64,000 nucleotides of DNA, taken from assembly GCA_964491265.1 (NCBI GenBank), contig CAZBFP010000005.1, forward strand, positions 1 through 64,000. Reading direction: 5' to 3'. The position numbers were made by a program, and so were the translations under genes. Position 1 is the stretch's first letter, and every line of letters starts with the position of its first letter. Below the pieces are notes generated by a model, which was not told the origin of the DNA, ran no database searches, and saw nothing but the letters and a program-made list of their open reading frames with translations. This document shows, one piece after another, positions 24,911 through 35,518 of the stretch. Source of the stretch: JBBAGC01 sp964491265. GTDB taxonomy: Bacteria; Spirochaetota; UBA4802; UBA5550.

Positions 24911-27900
24911 ATGCCGGGCTTTACTCTTTTCTCAGGCAACAGACTTGAACTCCTTGCTGAAAAATTTGCCGCAATAGTCAGGTCATCCCCTCCGGACCCT
25001 CTTGTAGAGGAGTTTGTTGTTATTCAAAGTACGGGGATGATGAAGTGGCTCTCCATGAAGCTTGCTGAAGAACTTGATATCTGGTCAAACTGCAGATACA
25101 TGTTTCCCAATCCTTCTGTATCGCAAATTATGGATTCTTTTTTCCCCGGAATGGGTGAAGGGAGATTTTTCGATAAGGATCTGATGACTTTTAAAATTAT
25201 GGGGATTCTCGGGAATCGGGAGCGGGAACAGCTTTCGCAGGATATTGCCGGCTATATTGCAAATGATCCTACAGGGATTAAGCTTTATCAGATCTCGGCA
25301 AAAATAGCAGATACCTTTGATCAGTATATAACCTTCAGGCCTGATATGATACTGGACTGGGACAGGGGAGATCCCGCAAGTAACGACTGGCAGCCCATGC
25401 TCTGGCGTGAGCTTACAGGTGATTCTGAAAAAAAGCATCCTCCCGCATTAATGGAAGAGCTTTTCAGATCATTAAAAGATCCGGGGTTTGCCCCTGCAGC
25501 TTCGCTCCCTTCAAGGATATCGGTTTTCGGAATCTCCTATCTCCCTCTTTTCCACATTAACCTGCTCCGCGCTGCAGCCCTTTTTACAGATGTCTACCTT
25601 TATATTCTTAATCCTTCCAATACCTACTGGGGTGATATACTCAAAGAGAAGGAGAAGACCGGGATAATGGCAAGGACCCGTCTTGCTGCAGCTGACCCCC
25701 TTGCCGATTTTCATCTTGAAAGCGGAAACACCCTCCTGGCTTCTATGGGACGGGTGGGGCGCGATTTTTCACACTATCTTTTTTCATCGGACATCGATTC
25801 TGAAGGTGTTTTTATACCTCCTGAAGGGGATTCACTTCTCAGCCTGATCCAGCAGGATATTTATTCACTTACAGACAGGGGGGGGGAAACCAGGAACAGC
25901 GTTTATCAGTTTTCCATGGAGAGAATATCCGGTGATAATTCCATTCTTATCAACTCCTGTCATAGCGGCATGAGAGAGATTGAAGTTCTCCATGACTACC
26001 TTCTTGATCTTTTTAACGAAGACCATTCACTGGAGCCGGGTGATATACTTGTAATGACCCCTGACATGGAAAATTATTCCGATTATATACAGGCGGTTTT
26101 TGAAAGAACAGCTTCCACTGCAAAGTGGATACCATATTCAATAGCAGACCGGAAAATACGGGCAACTTCACCATCGGTTGAAATATTTTTTAAAATTCTT
26201 GAACTTCAGCAGAGCCGGTTTACATCCGCGGAGGTGCTTTCATTCCTTGATAATGAGCATATCCGCGCCAGGTATGAGCTTACCCACGGTGAGGTGGAGA
26301 AAATAAATTCCTGGGTTTCTGATACAGGTATTTACTGGGGGATTGATGGTGAATATAAGGGGGGGCTCGGGCTTCCCGAGTGTCCTGAAAATACCTGGCA
26401 GGCCGGGATTGACCGGATGATTACAGGTTTTTTAGTCCCCAACAGGGGGGAGCTCTGCATGGATGTTCTCCCCTATGATATAATAGAAGGGGGGGATGCC
26501 CTCATCCTCGGCAGGTTTATTTCATTTTTTAAAAATCTTTCTTTAATTGCGGATATAATAAAAAGCAGAAAGGATCTTGTTTCATGGGCAGATTCAATTG
26601 TGAATATTGCAGAGATGATGTTTGGTGAAAAGGGGGAGATCCCTGTTGAGCTTCAGCCTGTTATGGACGCTGTTTCGTCTCTCCGCGATATATATGAAGA
26701 GTCCAGATTTTATGGTGAAACAGACATCGCAGTGATCCGATCCTATCTGGACAGGTCTCTTGCAGGGATATCATCAACACAGAACTTTATCAACGGGAAT
26801 GTTACCTTCTGTGAAATGCTCCCCATGAGAAGCATCCCCTTCAAGGTCGTATGTCTTGTGGGGATGAACAGCAGGCTTTTCCCGAGGAAATCGAGGGCTC
26901 CAGGTTTTGATCTTATTGCTGCAAATCCGAAAAGGGGTGACAGGTCTGTGCGTGATGAGGACCGGTATCTTTTTCTTGAGACCATAATTTCTGCCAGGGA
27001 AAAACTTTATATCAGCTACACAGGCAGGAGTATGAGAAGTAATGAGGAGATGAACCCCTCCATTGTTGTGAGTGAAGTTATTGATTATATTGACCAGGGA
27101 TTTATCATTAAAGATAGTGATGTTAAAGTGAAAGATCTGATTATTAAAAATCATAAGCTCCAGCCTTTTAACCCGGTTTATTTTAACGGGAGTAAACTTT
27201 ACAGCTATAATGAGAATGCGCTTAAAAATGCCCTGTTGAGCATCTCTGCAGAAGGGGGTGAATACCCTTTTTTAGACACCAGGCTCCCTGAACTTAGCCT
27301 GGAAATGAAATCACCCGGTATTGATGAATTTATCAGTTTTTTTGTTAATCCTTCAAAGGCGCTTCTTTCCCGGAGGCTCGGTATTGCACTCGATCCGGGG
27401 GAATCATCGTTCCGTGAAGAGGAGCCTTTTGTCCCTGACGGGCTTGACAGGTACTCTGTTAACATGGAAATTCTTAATGCACTGGAACAGGGGAGGGATA
27501 TGGATGACTTTTATAATATCCTCCGTGCCCGGGGTCTCCTGCCTCACGGCGTTCCTGGAAAAGTTTTTTATAAAAACAGTCTTGAACAGCAGAGAAAATT
27601 TTTCAGCATTGTGGCCCCATATATTTCAGTGAAAGATGAAAATATCAATATTTCTGCTGAGGCAGGTGGGATCACTATTTCGGGTAAAATTTCAAGCTTA
27701 TACAGGGGGAATAATATTTTTTACAGATATTCCACAGTAAAATCAAGGGATCTTCTCAGGGGGTGGATCACCCACATTCTCCTCTCCGCGCAGGGATGGA
27801 ATAATGGCGAGACTATTCTTTTCAGCAGGGATAAACGTATACTCTTTTCTCCCCTTTCTTCTTCAGCAGCCCTTGAATTTCTTTCACAACTTACTGAGAT

Positions 27901-28189
27901 ATATAAGACCGGTATGAGAGAAAGAATCCCTCTCTTTGAGAGGAGTTCCTTTGCATATGCAGGCGATTTTTACTCTGCAGCATCTGAACCGGGGAAAAAA
28001 GCATTAATCAGCGCCCTTAAAGCATTTTCCGGCGACTACGGCTCAGGCAAGGATATTGATAATATATATGTTAATAAACTTTTCAGCAGTTACAGACTGG
28101 ACAGGGATTTTGAAAAATATGCCTTGAAGGTTTATGCTCCGGTTTTTGAGAATATGCGCCAGGGGGAAATTGATGATCAGGGAATTTGA
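24911..28189 (+). CDS. recC: Exodeoxyribonuclease V gamma subunit (RecC)
   Basis: A 1,092-residue subunit of the RecBCD helicase-nuclease that processes double-strand breaks. The N-terminal FVVIQSTGMMKWLSMKLAE and the conserved SCHSGMREIEVLHDYLLDL are RecC signatures, as is CLVGMNSRLFPRKSR in the helicase-like second half. As in all RecC proteins the helicase motifs are degenerate; in E. coli this subunit reads the Chi sequence. GGAAGG lies 8 bases before ATG 24911. It is the first gene of recC-recB-recD; its stop overlaps recB by 17 bases. Confidence 0.93.
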   Translation: MPGFTLFSGNRLELLAEKFAAIVRSSPPDPLVEEFVVIQSTGMMKWLSMKLAEELDIWSNCRYMFPNPSVSQIMDSFFPGMGEGRFFDKDLMTFKIMGILGNREREQLSQDIAGYIANDPTGIKLYQISAKIADTFDQYITFRPDMILDWDRGDPASNDWQPMLWRELTGDSEKKHPPALMEELFRSLKDPGFAPAASLPSRISVFGISYLPLFHINLLRAAALFTDVYLYILNPSNTYWGDILKEKEKTGIMARTRLAAADPLADFHLESGNTLLASMGRVGRDFSHYLFSSDIDSEGVFIPPEGDSLLSLIQQDIYSLTDRGGETRNSVYQFSMERISGDNSILINSCHSGMREIEVLHDYLLDLFNEDHSLEPGDILVMTPDMENYSDYIQAVFERTASTAKWIPYSIADRKIRATSPSVEIFFKILELQQSRFTSAEVLSFLDNEHIRARYELTHGEVEKINSWVSDTGIYWGIDGEYKGGLGLPECPENTWQAGIDRMITGFLVPNRGELCMDVLPYDIIEGGDALILGRFISFFKNLSLIADIIKSRKDLVSWADSIVNIAEMMFGEKGEIPVELQPVMDAVSSLRDIYEESRFYGETDIAVIRSYLDRSLAGISSTQNFINGNVTFCEMLPMRSIPFKVVCLVGMNSRLFPRKSRAPGFDLIAANPKRGDRSVRDEDRYLFLETIISAREKLYISYTGRSMRSNEEMNPSIVVSEVIDYIDQGFIIKDSDVKVKDLIIKNHKLQPFNPVYFNGSKLYSYNENALKNALLSISAEGGEYPFLDTRLPELSLEMKSPGIDEFISFFVNPSKALLSRRLGIALDPGESSFREEEPFVPDGLDRYSVNMEILNALEQGRDMDDFYNILRARGLLPHGVPGKVFYKNSLEQQRKFFSIVAPYISVKDENINISAEAGGITISGKISSLYRGNNIFYRYSTVKSRDLLRGWITHILLSAQGWNNGETILFSRDKRILFSPLSSSAALEFLSQLTEIYKTGMRERIPLFERSSFAYAGDFYSAASEPGKKALISALKAFSGDYGSGKDIDNIYVNKLFSSYRLDRDFEKYALKVYAPVFENMRQGEIDDQGI

Positions 28190-31100
28190 TCTTATAGCTG
28201 CTCCCCTTGAGGGCTCAAACCTTATTGAGGCGAGTGCGGGTACAGGGAAAACATTTACAATTGCCGGTATTTATCTGCGCCTCATTGTTGAGTCTGCTTT
28301 CAAGGTAGAGGAGATTCTTGTAGTTACTTTTACTATTGCTGCAACAGAGGAGCTGCGCCGGCGAATAAGGGATAAACTTAAACTCGCCCGTGAAGCGATT
28401 GATGGTGTAGAGGTAGATGATGAATTTATAAAGAGTTACATCTCTGTTCTTGAAAATAGTTCCGTTGCCAGGCAGAGAATTGTTAATGCACTAAAGAGTT
28501 TTGATGAAGCATCAGTTTACACAATACACTCTTTCTGTCAGCAGGTGCTGGTTGACAATGCCTTTGAGAGCGGATCGCTGTATAATATAGAGATCGCGCC
28601 TGATAAGACCCCGCTCATATGGGGGCTTGTTAAAGATTTCTGGAGAATAAAACTTTATAATGCTGATGAGCTCATTGTACGATATTTTCTCGGTAAGATC
28701 GAGCCTCTGGTTTTATTAAGACTTTATAAAGGGAAGCCGCTGGATCCTTCTGCGCGGGTCGAGCCTGAGCCGCGGGAACCGGATATTGAGAAAATGAAAC
28801 TCATGTTTAACGATCTTTCTTCACGGTTTGGTGAACTGCAGAAATTATGGCCTGATATTTCCATGGAGATAAGGGATATTCTGTTAAATTCCGGTTCTCT
28901 TAAAGCTAATATCTATAGTGAAAGCATTGTAGATAAAATGGTAAATGATCTGAACTCATACCTTTCAGGAAATGATCCTATGCTTCTCCCTGAAAATTTC
29001 GGAAAATTTACAGGTACCCGCATAGGCCTCTCTTTAAAGGGGAAGTCCTCTCCTCCTGAATCGCCGTTTTTTGATTTCTGCGACAGGTATTATAATATTT
29101 TTCAGGAGCTTCAGGAACTGCTCAATGATCTCCTTATCTTTACAGAGCATGAACTTTTTAAATATATCGAAGATAAACTGGAGCGGATTAAGGGTGAGAT
29201 GCCCGGGCGGAGTTTTGACGATCTCATCAGGGATGTGCACCATGCTGTTACTGGAGAAAGGGGGGGGATTCTGGCCTCTAATGTTTCCGGGCGCTACAGG
29301 GCTGCACTTATTGATGAATTCCAGGATACTGACCAGCTTCAGTTTGAAATTTTCAGCAGGCTTTTTAATAATAAAGAATCTGTACTCTTTCTTATTGGTG
29401 ACCCGAAGCAGGCAATTTACAGGTTCAGAGGCGCTGATATTTTTTCATACCTTCAGGCTTCAGCAGGTATGGATAATAAATATACACTCCTTAATAACTG
29501 GCGCTCCAGGGATGAACTTATAAAAGCGGTTAATCTTTTATTCAGCGGGTGTGAAAACCCCTTTAATTTTGATCGGATTGAATTTTCCAGTGTAAGGCCG
29601 GGGAAGGCGGATCAGGCGGAGATTTTTTATGATGGTTCCATTAATTCTTCCGGGATGGAGATTATGCTTGCTGCCGGCGGAGATTCGGGTGCAGTAAATG
29701 CGGCTGAAGCACTGGATATTATTCTTTCAAATATTACTGCAAAGATTTCGGAAATAATTGATCCTGCTTCTGCGCGTTACAGGCTGGGGGAGAAAGCCCT
29801 TAACCCGGGTGATATTGCTGTTCTTGTAAAGAAACATGCCTATGCACGGGATCTGCGGGCCAGACTTCGCAAACTCGGTATCCCATCTGTGATTCAGAGT
29901 GATGAAACTGTTTTTTCAACACATGAGGCACTGGAGCTTTATTATATTCTTCACGCTGCTGCTGAGCCGGGGATCGAAAGATCGGTAAAGGGGGCTTTGT
30001 CTACTGACATTATGGGGATGAGAGCGGATGACATTGCCCGTTTTTCTGAAGCTGATGAAACCGGACCGGGGGAGGGCCTTTCAGCTATAGCGGACCGTTT
30101 TTATTCATACAGGGATATGTGGCATTCCCGCGGGGTAATGTCCATGTTCAATTCCCTCCTTTATATTGAGCAGGTTGAGGAGCGGCTCTTCTCCTATCCT
30201 GATGGAGAGCGGAGGATCACCAATATTCATCATCTTATTGAAATGCTTCACCGCATGGAGAAGAGGGGTAATCTTTCAGCAAATGAACTGGTCATATGGT
30301 TTAAAAACGGGATTATGGATGGCCCATCTGATGATGAATATCTTACCCGTCTGGAGAAAGATGATTTTGCAGTAAAGATACAGACAATTCATTCAAGTAA
30401 GGGGCTTGAGTTCCCTGTTGTTTTCTGTCCATTACTCCCGGAGAGCAGCAGTAAGTCGGGGGGGGCTATTACATATCACGACCCGGATGAGGGGTACAGG
30501 CCTGTCATGTATCTGGGGAGCAGTTCTGTTCCCGAAAGGGTAAAGGAGCTTTTTCTGGGGGAGGAGAGTGCTGAGAATGTGAGGCTCACCTATGTGGCCC
30601 TAACAAGGGCAAAATCGAAATGTTTTGTTTATACTGCAAAAACAAAGAAGAATTTTGAATCAGGCACACCATTCCGCCTTTTTTATAAAAACAGAAATGA
30701 TCTGGAAAATAAAGCACCGGCCCCGGATTACGGCCAATATATGGATGCATTCAAAAGTATCGCAGTCAGATCAGAGGGGAGCATTGATTTCAATATTATT
30801 CAGAGGGCGGAAGGAGCGCCTTATTCTGCAGTGACTGGTGAAGGTAATAATCTGGCAGCCAGGGTCTTTTCCGGAGAGATCAGGAGGGACTGGCGTGTCT
30901 GGAGCTACAGCTCACTGGTTAAGCATGATGCGTCATATGATGGAAAAGACCGGGATGCATCTACAGGGCTTTCCTTCAGCACTCCTCTTTTAACAGCTTC
31001 AGATTCAATTTTTTCTTTCCCCTCAGGAGCAAAGGCCGGTCTTTTTATGCATGAAATATTTGAAAATATCGATTTTACATGGGGAGTTGAGAGCATTTCT

Positions 31101-31730
31101 CCTGTTATAAGGGAGAGATCTCTTAAATACGGTTTTGAGGATAAATGGCATCCCCATCTTGCAGATATGGTAAACGGTGTTATCAGCTCGGAACTTGACA
31201 GTAAAGGGCTTACACTTTCATCCCTGGGGAATGGGGAAAGACTCAATGAACTGGAGTTTTATATCCCCGTATCCGCGCCATCTGCTGATGAACTGAAAAA
31301 ACTTCTCTCTTCATATGGCGGCTTTAGTGAGGCTGCTTCTGAAGGGATCAGGGATGCCTCCTCAATCAGGGGATTTCTTAAAGGGTATATTGATATGGTT
31401 TTCTGTTGTAAAGGGAAATACTATATTGTTGACTGGAAGTCGAATAACCTGGGAAACAGCATCGATCTCTATTCTGCCGGGAGATTAGAGGAGGAGATGG
31501 CCAGACACAACTATTTCCTTCAGTATCATATCTATACTCTTGCCCTCCACAGGTATCTGAGGCTTCGTATGGGGGAGAGTTACAGTTATGACAGGCATTT
31601 CGGCGGTGTTTATTATCTCTTTGTCCGCGGGATGAGTCCAAAAGAGCCGGGGAGCGGAATTTTTTATCATAAGCCTGATGAAGCTCTGGTAACCGGTCTG
31701 GATGATTTCTTTAAATCAGGTGTGGAGTAG
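28173..31730 (+). CDS. recB: Exodeoxyribonuclease V beta subunit (RecB)
   Basis: A 1,185-residue UvrD-type helicase fused to a RecB nuclease. Walker A ASAGTGKT at residues 20-27; the DEFQDTD motif (Walker B/motif II) at about 380; GDPKQAIYRFRGAD; QTIHSSKGLEFPVVF and YVALTRAK late helicase motifs; and the PD-(D/E)xK nuclease site G-Y-I-D (about 1074) with DWKS (about 1088). I start at ATG 28173 (AGGGGG upstream) inside the end of recC, since an earlier start at 28134 adds an unrelated stretch. All helicase and nuclease residues are intact, so a working RecBCD is likely. Confidence 0.94.
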   Translation: MIREFDLIAAPLEGSNLIEASAGTGKTFTIAGIYLRLIVESAFKVEEILVVTFTIAATEELRRRIRDKLKLAREAIDGVEVDDEFIKSYISVLENSSVARQRIVNALKSFDEASVYTIHSFCQQVLVDNAFESGSLYNIEIAPDKTPLIWGLVKDFWRIKLYNADELIVRYFLGKIEPLVLLRLYKGKPLDPSARVEPEPREPDIEKMKLMFNDLSSRFGELQKLWPDISMEIRDILLNSGSLKANIYSESIVDKMVNDLNSYLSGNDPMLLPENFGKFTGTRIGLSLKGKSSPPESPFFDFCDRYYNIFQELQELLNDLLIFTEHELFKYIEDKLERIKGEMPGRSFDDLIRDVHHAVTGERGGILASNVSGRYRAALIDEFQDTDQLQFEIFSRLFNNKESVLFLIGDPKQAIYRFRGADIFSYLQASAGMDNKYTLLNNWRSRDELIKAVNLLFSGCENPFNFDRIEFSSVRPGKADQAEIFYDGSINSSGMEIMLAAGGDSGAVNAAEALDIILSNITAKISEIIDPASARYRLGEKALNPGDIAVLVKKHAYARDLRARLRKLGIPSVIQSDETVFSTHEALELYYILHAAAEPGIERSVKGALSTDIMGMRADDIARFSEADETGPGEGLSAIADRFYSYRDMWHSRGVMSMFNSLLYIEQVEERLFSYPDGERRITNIHHLIEMLHRMEKRGNLSANELVIWFKNGIMDGPSDDEYLTRLEKDDFAVKIQTIHSSKGLEFPVVFCPLLPESSSKSGGAITYHDPDEGYRPVMYLGSSSVPERVKELFLGEESAENVRLTYVALTRAKSKCFVYTAKTKKNFESGTPFRLFYKNRNDLENKAPAPDYGQYMDAFKSIAVRSEGSIDFNIIQRAEGAPYSAVTGEGNNLAARVFSGEIRRDWRVWSYSSLVKHDASYDGKDRDASTGLSFSTPLLTASDSIFSFPSGAKAGLFMHEIFENIDFTWGVESISPVIRERSLKYGFEDKWHPHLADMVNGVISSELDSKGLTLSSLGNGERLNELEFYIPVSAPSADELKKLLSSYGGFSEAASEGIRDASSIRGFLKGYIDMVFCCKGKYYIVDWKSNNLGNSIDLYSAGRLEEEMARHNYFLQYHIYTLALHRYLRLRMGESYSYDRHFGGVYYLFVRGMSPKEPGSGIFYHKPDEALVTGLDDFFKSGVE

Positions 31731-31733
31731 AAT

Positions 31734-33584
31734 ATGAATTTAACAGCAGAAGAGATGCTTCAGCTTCGATGTTTCAGCGACATTGACAGGCATGTTGCTT
31801 CATATCTGCAGGGGAAGGGGAGTAATGATTCCCCTATCTTTGCTGCAGCTGTAATGCTATTAAGCAGCCGTCTTTTTAAGGGGGATATCTGTCTTAACCT
31901 TAATAACATAGCAGGTTCTTCTCTTTCCGATTTTTTCTTTGAAGATGATCCCGATTACGACAAATGTCTTGAAGTGAAATTCCCTGATGCTGATATGTTG
32001 AAAGAAACTTTTAAAAATCATCCTGCTGCAGGGGACTATTCGGCAGGCCTACCCCTTGTTATTGATGAGTCGGGGCTCTTTTATTTTAATAAGTATGCTG
32101 GCTTTGAGCAGGGGCTTGCCCGTGATATTCTTTCACGGACTGCAGGGTGGGCAGGACAGGATGAGCTGGCCGGTATTAAGGATATTTTTTTCACTTACTT
32201 TGAGCATACTCCCCGGGAAACAGATATGCAGGGTGTAGCTGCATACCTGGCCCTGCGGAACCGGTTTCTTGTTGTATCAGGGGGACCTGGAACAGGTAAA
32301 ACATCGGTTGTAATAAAAATTATTTCTATTCTTATAGGCGCTTCCCTGAAAAAAGGGGAGGCTGTTTCAATTGCCCTTACAGCTCCAACAGGGAAGGCTG
32401 CAGCAAGGTTAATGGAGTCTGTTGATTCAGCAATCAGTCAGAATCCCCCTCATGAGTCTATAAGGGGATTTATTCCTGAATCAGCCGGGACAATTCACCG
32501 GCTCCTTGGCTATGTCAGCGGCAGCCCCAGCTTCAGACATAATGAGGAAAATCCTCTCCCCTATGATGTTGTTGTTGTGGATGAGTCCTCAATGGTTGAT
32601 CTCCCCCTTATGTACAGGCTCATGAAGGCGCTGAAGCCGGGGTGCCGTCTTATTCTTCTGGGGGACAGGGATCAGCTTGCTTCAGTTGAGGGGGGGGCTG
32701 TATTTGGAGATATCTGCGACAGAGGGGTGGAGCATGGATACTCCCCGGAACTTGCCCTTGAGATTAATAATTATTTCAATCTTTCCGGTTCTGTGTCTGT
32801 TGAAAAGAATGGGGGTAGTATGAGGGATTCCCTTGTTGTTCTTGATAAAAGCTACAGGTTCGGTTCCGGGAGCGGTATCGGTCTTCTTGCGGATATGATA
32901 AAGAGGGGCGACTCAAGCGCTCTGCTTTCAGTAAGGAGAGAAAATCCCTTTAAGGACATAATTTTCTGTGAACCGGGAAAGGATAATTATATAGAGAAGA
33001 TAATATATGATGAGTGGAACAGTTATCTGTCACGCTGCGGCAATGCTGTAGATCTGAGTGAGACCATCAGGGGGTTTATAAGCTCCTTTTCAATTTTAAC
33101 AGCGCTGCGCCGTGGTGAGCAGGGGATGGAAAAAATGAATACCCTTGTTGAGGGGGTACTTAACCGGCTGGGAATAATAAAAAAAACAGGTGATTATTAT
33201 GCAGGTCGCCCTTTGATGATTACCAGAAACAGTTATGGGGCCGGACTTTTTAACGGTGATATAGGGATTGTTGCAGAGGATGGCAGGAGTGTATCTTTCA
33301 GCAGCGAAGGTAATAAATTCCGTCAGGTTCCCATTATGCGGATTCCTGAACATGAAACCGCTTTTTCCATGACAATCCATAAAAGCCAGGGATCGGAGTT
33401 TGATACTGTATTTGTACTGCTCCCGTTAAAGTGGAACAGGGTAATGACAAGGGAACTCCTTTACACTGCAGTAACAAGGGCCAGGGGGAAGGTGATCATT
33501 TCAGCATCTGAAGATATTATAAAGAGAATTACTGAGAGCCCCATTAACAGGTCTACAGGCCTCAGGGACAGGCTCTGGAGATGA
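31734..33584 (+). CDS. recD: Exodeoxyribonuclease V alpha subunit (RecD)
   Basis: A 616-residue 5'-3' helicase of superfamily 1B. Walker A SGGPGTGKT at ~182-190, Walker B VVVVDESSMVDL at ~280, LLGDRDQL (motif III) and MTIHKSQGSEFDTV plus YTAVTRAR near the C-terminus. It starts 4 bases after recB with GGAG 8 bases upstream, completing the operon. The gene converges with the TetR regulator, 53 bases away. Codon and motif pattern give no sign of decay. Confidence 0.94.
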   Translation: MNLTAEEMLQLRCFSDIDRHVASYLQGKGSNDSPIFAAAVMLLSSRLFKGDICLNLNNIAGSSLSDFFFEDDPDYDKCLEVKFPDADMLKETFKNHPAAGDYSAGLPLVIDESGLFYFNKYAGFEQGLARDILSRTAGWAGQDELAGIKDIFFTYFEHTPRETDMQGVAAYLALRNRFLVVSGGPGTGKTSVVIKIISILIGASLKKGEAVSIALTAPTGKAAARLMESVDSAISQNPPHESIRGFIPESAGTIHRLLGYVSGSPSFRHNEENPLPYDVVVVDESSMVDLPLMYRLMKALKPGCRLILLGDRDQLASVEGGAVFGDICDRGVEHGYSPELALEINNYFNLSGSVSVEKNGGSMRDSLVVLDKSYRFGSGSGIGLLADMIKRGDSSALLSVRRENPFKDIIFCEPGKDNYIEKIIYDEWNSYLSRCGNAVDLSETIRGFISSFSILTALRRGEQGMEKMNTLVEGVLNRLGIIKKTGDYYAGRPLMITRNSYGAGLFNGDIGIVAEDGRSVSFSSEGNKFRQVPIMRIPEHETAFSMTIHKSQGSEFDTVFVLLPLKWNRVMTRELLYTAVTRARGKVIISASEDIIKRITESPINRSTGLRDRLWR

Positions 33585-33637
33585 AGCGGCGGGGTTATTT
33601 GTGATATTTTTTTAAATGACTTCCCGGAAAACGGAAT

Positions 33638-34258
33638 TTAATGATGATCGTTTAAATAGACCCCGTGAAGATAATGTTTGGCGATTTTATTGGTAACGTT
33701 TTTATCGAGAAAATTTTTATTTGTAACCGTGTACTGGTAAACAATCATCATTATTGAACCTATAAGCATTGATGCTGTTATCCCTGCGGAGATATCTTTT
33801 TTGAATATCCCTGCGTCCCTCAGCGCTGTAATCTCTTTGGAGAGGATTGAGATTATCCTCCCAAGAAAATCTGAAACCTTTTCTACAACTTCTTCATCAG
33901 TACCAGGTATTTCCCGGAATATAAGCTTTATTACAATAGGCTCCTGTGAAAGAACAGAGAGGCATGAGGCAATCCTGTTGTCGATAAAATCCATTATTAC
34001 ATCATTATCAGGTTTATTATGGAGGAAATCTTTTAGATCATCCGGATCAAGGTTATCTTCAATCGATTCAGCAACAGTGTCAAGGATAGCATAGAGTATT
34101 TCTTTCTTATTGCTGAAATACTGGTATACTGTGCCGCGGGCAATATCAAGCTCTTCACAGACCTGCCCGATGTGGGTACTCTGAAATCCTTTTTCAAGAA
34201 ACATCTCTTTGGCAGTATCTATTATCTGCTGCTTACGTCTTTCACCTTTAGGCGGCAT
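33638..34258 (-). CDS. TetR family transcriptional regulator
   Basis: A 206-residue repressor. The helix-turn-helix (residues ~9-50: IIDTAKEMFLEKGF, then ELDIARGTVYQYFSNKKEIL) is a textbook TetR_N domain; the rest is an all-helical ligand-binding domain without a recognised signature. The sequence GxVYQYFxNKKEIL is common in FadR/QacR-like members. GAGG lies 9 bases before ATG 34258, and an inverted repeat at 34302-34333 is a candidate autoregulatory operator. No transporter or enzyme gene is adjacent on this strand, so the controlled pathway is unknown. Confidence 0.88.
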   Translation of the reverse strand: MPPKGERRKQQIIDTAKEMFLEKGFQSTHIGQVCEELDIARGTVYQYFSNKKEILYAILDTVAESIEDNLDPDDLKDFLHNKPDNDVIMDFIDNRIASCLSVLSQEPIVIKLIFREIPGTDEEVVEKVSDFLGRIISILSKEITALRDAGIFKKDISAGITASMLIGSIMMIVYQYTVTNKNFLDKNVTNKIAKHYLHGVYLNDHH

Positions 34259-34301
34259 GGTAATTACCTCATTTTTTTGACAAAAAATTTCATTTCTGGA
34301 A

Positions 34302-34333
34302 AATATTAAAACTGTAAACCGGTTTTAAAATAT
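34302..34333. promoter_or_regulatory. Candidate TetR operator
   Basis: AATATTAAAAC-tgtaaaccg-GTTTTAAAATATT is an imperfect inverted repeat 44 bases upstream of the TetR start codon. It is in the right place for autoregulation; binding is not demonstrated. Confidence 0.45.
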
Positions 34334-34346
34334 TAAAGGTTCCCTG

Positions 34347-34484
34347 TTATATGCGGCGGCCATTAATATTACTTCTATTGATATTTTCTATTTCACTCTT
34401 GATAGGAATAAGTGCCTCTTTTAATTCCTGCATTACCTTGTCTGCTTTTTCCTGCAATTCTTTACTCATAGGTTTTCTCTTCAT
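34347..34484 (-). CDS. Possible 45-residue helical peptide
   Basis: ATG 34484 opens a 45-codon frame ending at TAA 34347. The product (MKRKPMSKELQEKADKV...) is strongly helical and amphipathic with charged heptad-like spacing, and ends basic (NGRRI). There is no good ribosome site, but an AT-rich -10-like TATAAT lies upstream. It stands before the TetR gene on the same strand. It may be a spurious frame; the composition is the main argument for it. Confidence 0.35.
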   Translation of the reverse strand: MKRKPMSKELQEKADKVMQELKEALIPIKSEIENINRSNINGRRI

Positions 34485-34703
34485 GATTTCGTTATTATAT
34501 ATTATATTATCGTAATAATCGCAATAACTTTATACAAGAAAAAATAATTATATATTTAATTTAAAATGAATATAGGTTCTGGAATTTGTATAATTTTAAT
34601 AATTATTAAATAAAGGTCAATAAATTTTTATGGGGAATTTCGAAAAAATGAATAATAAAATCCAATTGTATTGTTTTACTCATCCCGGTATATAATCAGA
34701 AAA

Positions 34704-34994
34704 TCAGGCAAGCCTGTCAAGCAGCATCCCCGATTTGGTCTCATTTTCCGGTTTTACCTGAACTTCAGCCCCGATGAGCATAAAAAGAAAATTCTTCACT
34801 TCGGAAAAATCCATCATAACTGCTTCATGAACCTGTTCTTTGATTTCCTGTTTATTTATGATCTGAGGATTCAGATTTTCTGAGAAAAACTGGTTTTCCG
34901 GTAATTGTTTAGCTGATTCTTTCTGGTCAAGTGAGACCGGATAGGAAGGTACTTTCTGAAATGCTGCGTAACTGCTGTCAATTGTGTAATTCAT
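34704..34994 (-). CDS. Unrecognised 96-residue protein
   Basis: ATG 34994 is preceded by AAGGAGG at ideal distance (7 bases), a strong sign that it is translated. The first half is polar and probably unstructured (SYAAFQKVPSYPVSLDQKES); the second half forms a helix with HEAVMMDFSEVKNFLFMLIG and ends GMLLDRLA. No signal peptide or membrane segment. The glycine-Leu-Asp ending faintly recalls small motility-associated proteins of the YjfB kind, but I would not assign it. It stands alone in a spacer of ~1.4 kb. Confidence 0.65.
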   Translation of the reverse strand: MNYTIDSSYAAFQKVPSYPVSLDQKESAKQLPENQFFSENLNPQIINKQEIKEQVHEAVMMDFSEVKNFLFMLIGAEVQVKPENETKSGMLLDRLA

Positions 34995-35221
34995 AACCGG
35001 AACCTCCTTGTTCTTCAGTTATCTTCAATATCGGTATAAAAGAGGTTTTCTATTATAGTTTTTTTATTTTTTTCTGTTTTAATCTTAATCAAGAGGTCTT
35101 TTCCCCGGGAATTAATATTTTTTTATTGAATCAAAGATTTTGTTTAACAATAGTCAGCTATTAATACAGGCGGATTTGGAATAATAGTATTTGGGGACCC
35201 TATCTACCCTGGTAGCCCCCT

Positions 35222-35518
35222 GTCCCCCGGCTCACTACTACCCACTTCTTTCAACGAACAATTAATTCGGCTAAGCCCCCGGCGGAATGAATTCTTTTCC
35301 CCCGGGAAATCATTTCCCGCCACCCCCGAAGGGGGTTAATTAACTTTTTTTTGTGCTATTTTTGACTTGTTTGTTTTACTCTATCATTAATTAAATAAAA
35401 ATATGAGCAGAATTTTTTCATCCCCCTCCGGGGGAAGCCGGAATAAGTTCATTCAGCACGTCAGGTTAATCGGCTGGGGGCCGGGAGCATAAATGTGGGT
35501 AGTAGTGAGGTCCCCCGG
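35222..35518. repeat. 279-bp element (copy I) with 9-bp target duplication
   Basis: The element 35231-35509 (CTCACTACTAC ... GTAGTAGTGAG) is flanked on both sides by GTCCCCCGG (35222-35230 and 35510-35518). Removing the element and one duplicate restores CCCCCTGTCCCCCGGAGGGGGCACGT, which matches the intact left end of family 4 elements at 8501. It is therefore a transposition-type insertion into a pre-existing repeat. Confidence 0.88.

Noticed and set aside
24911..33584. RecBCD as part of a new defence system
   Set aside because: All three subunits have normal length, order and motifs of the housekeeping enzyme; no defence gene is next to them.
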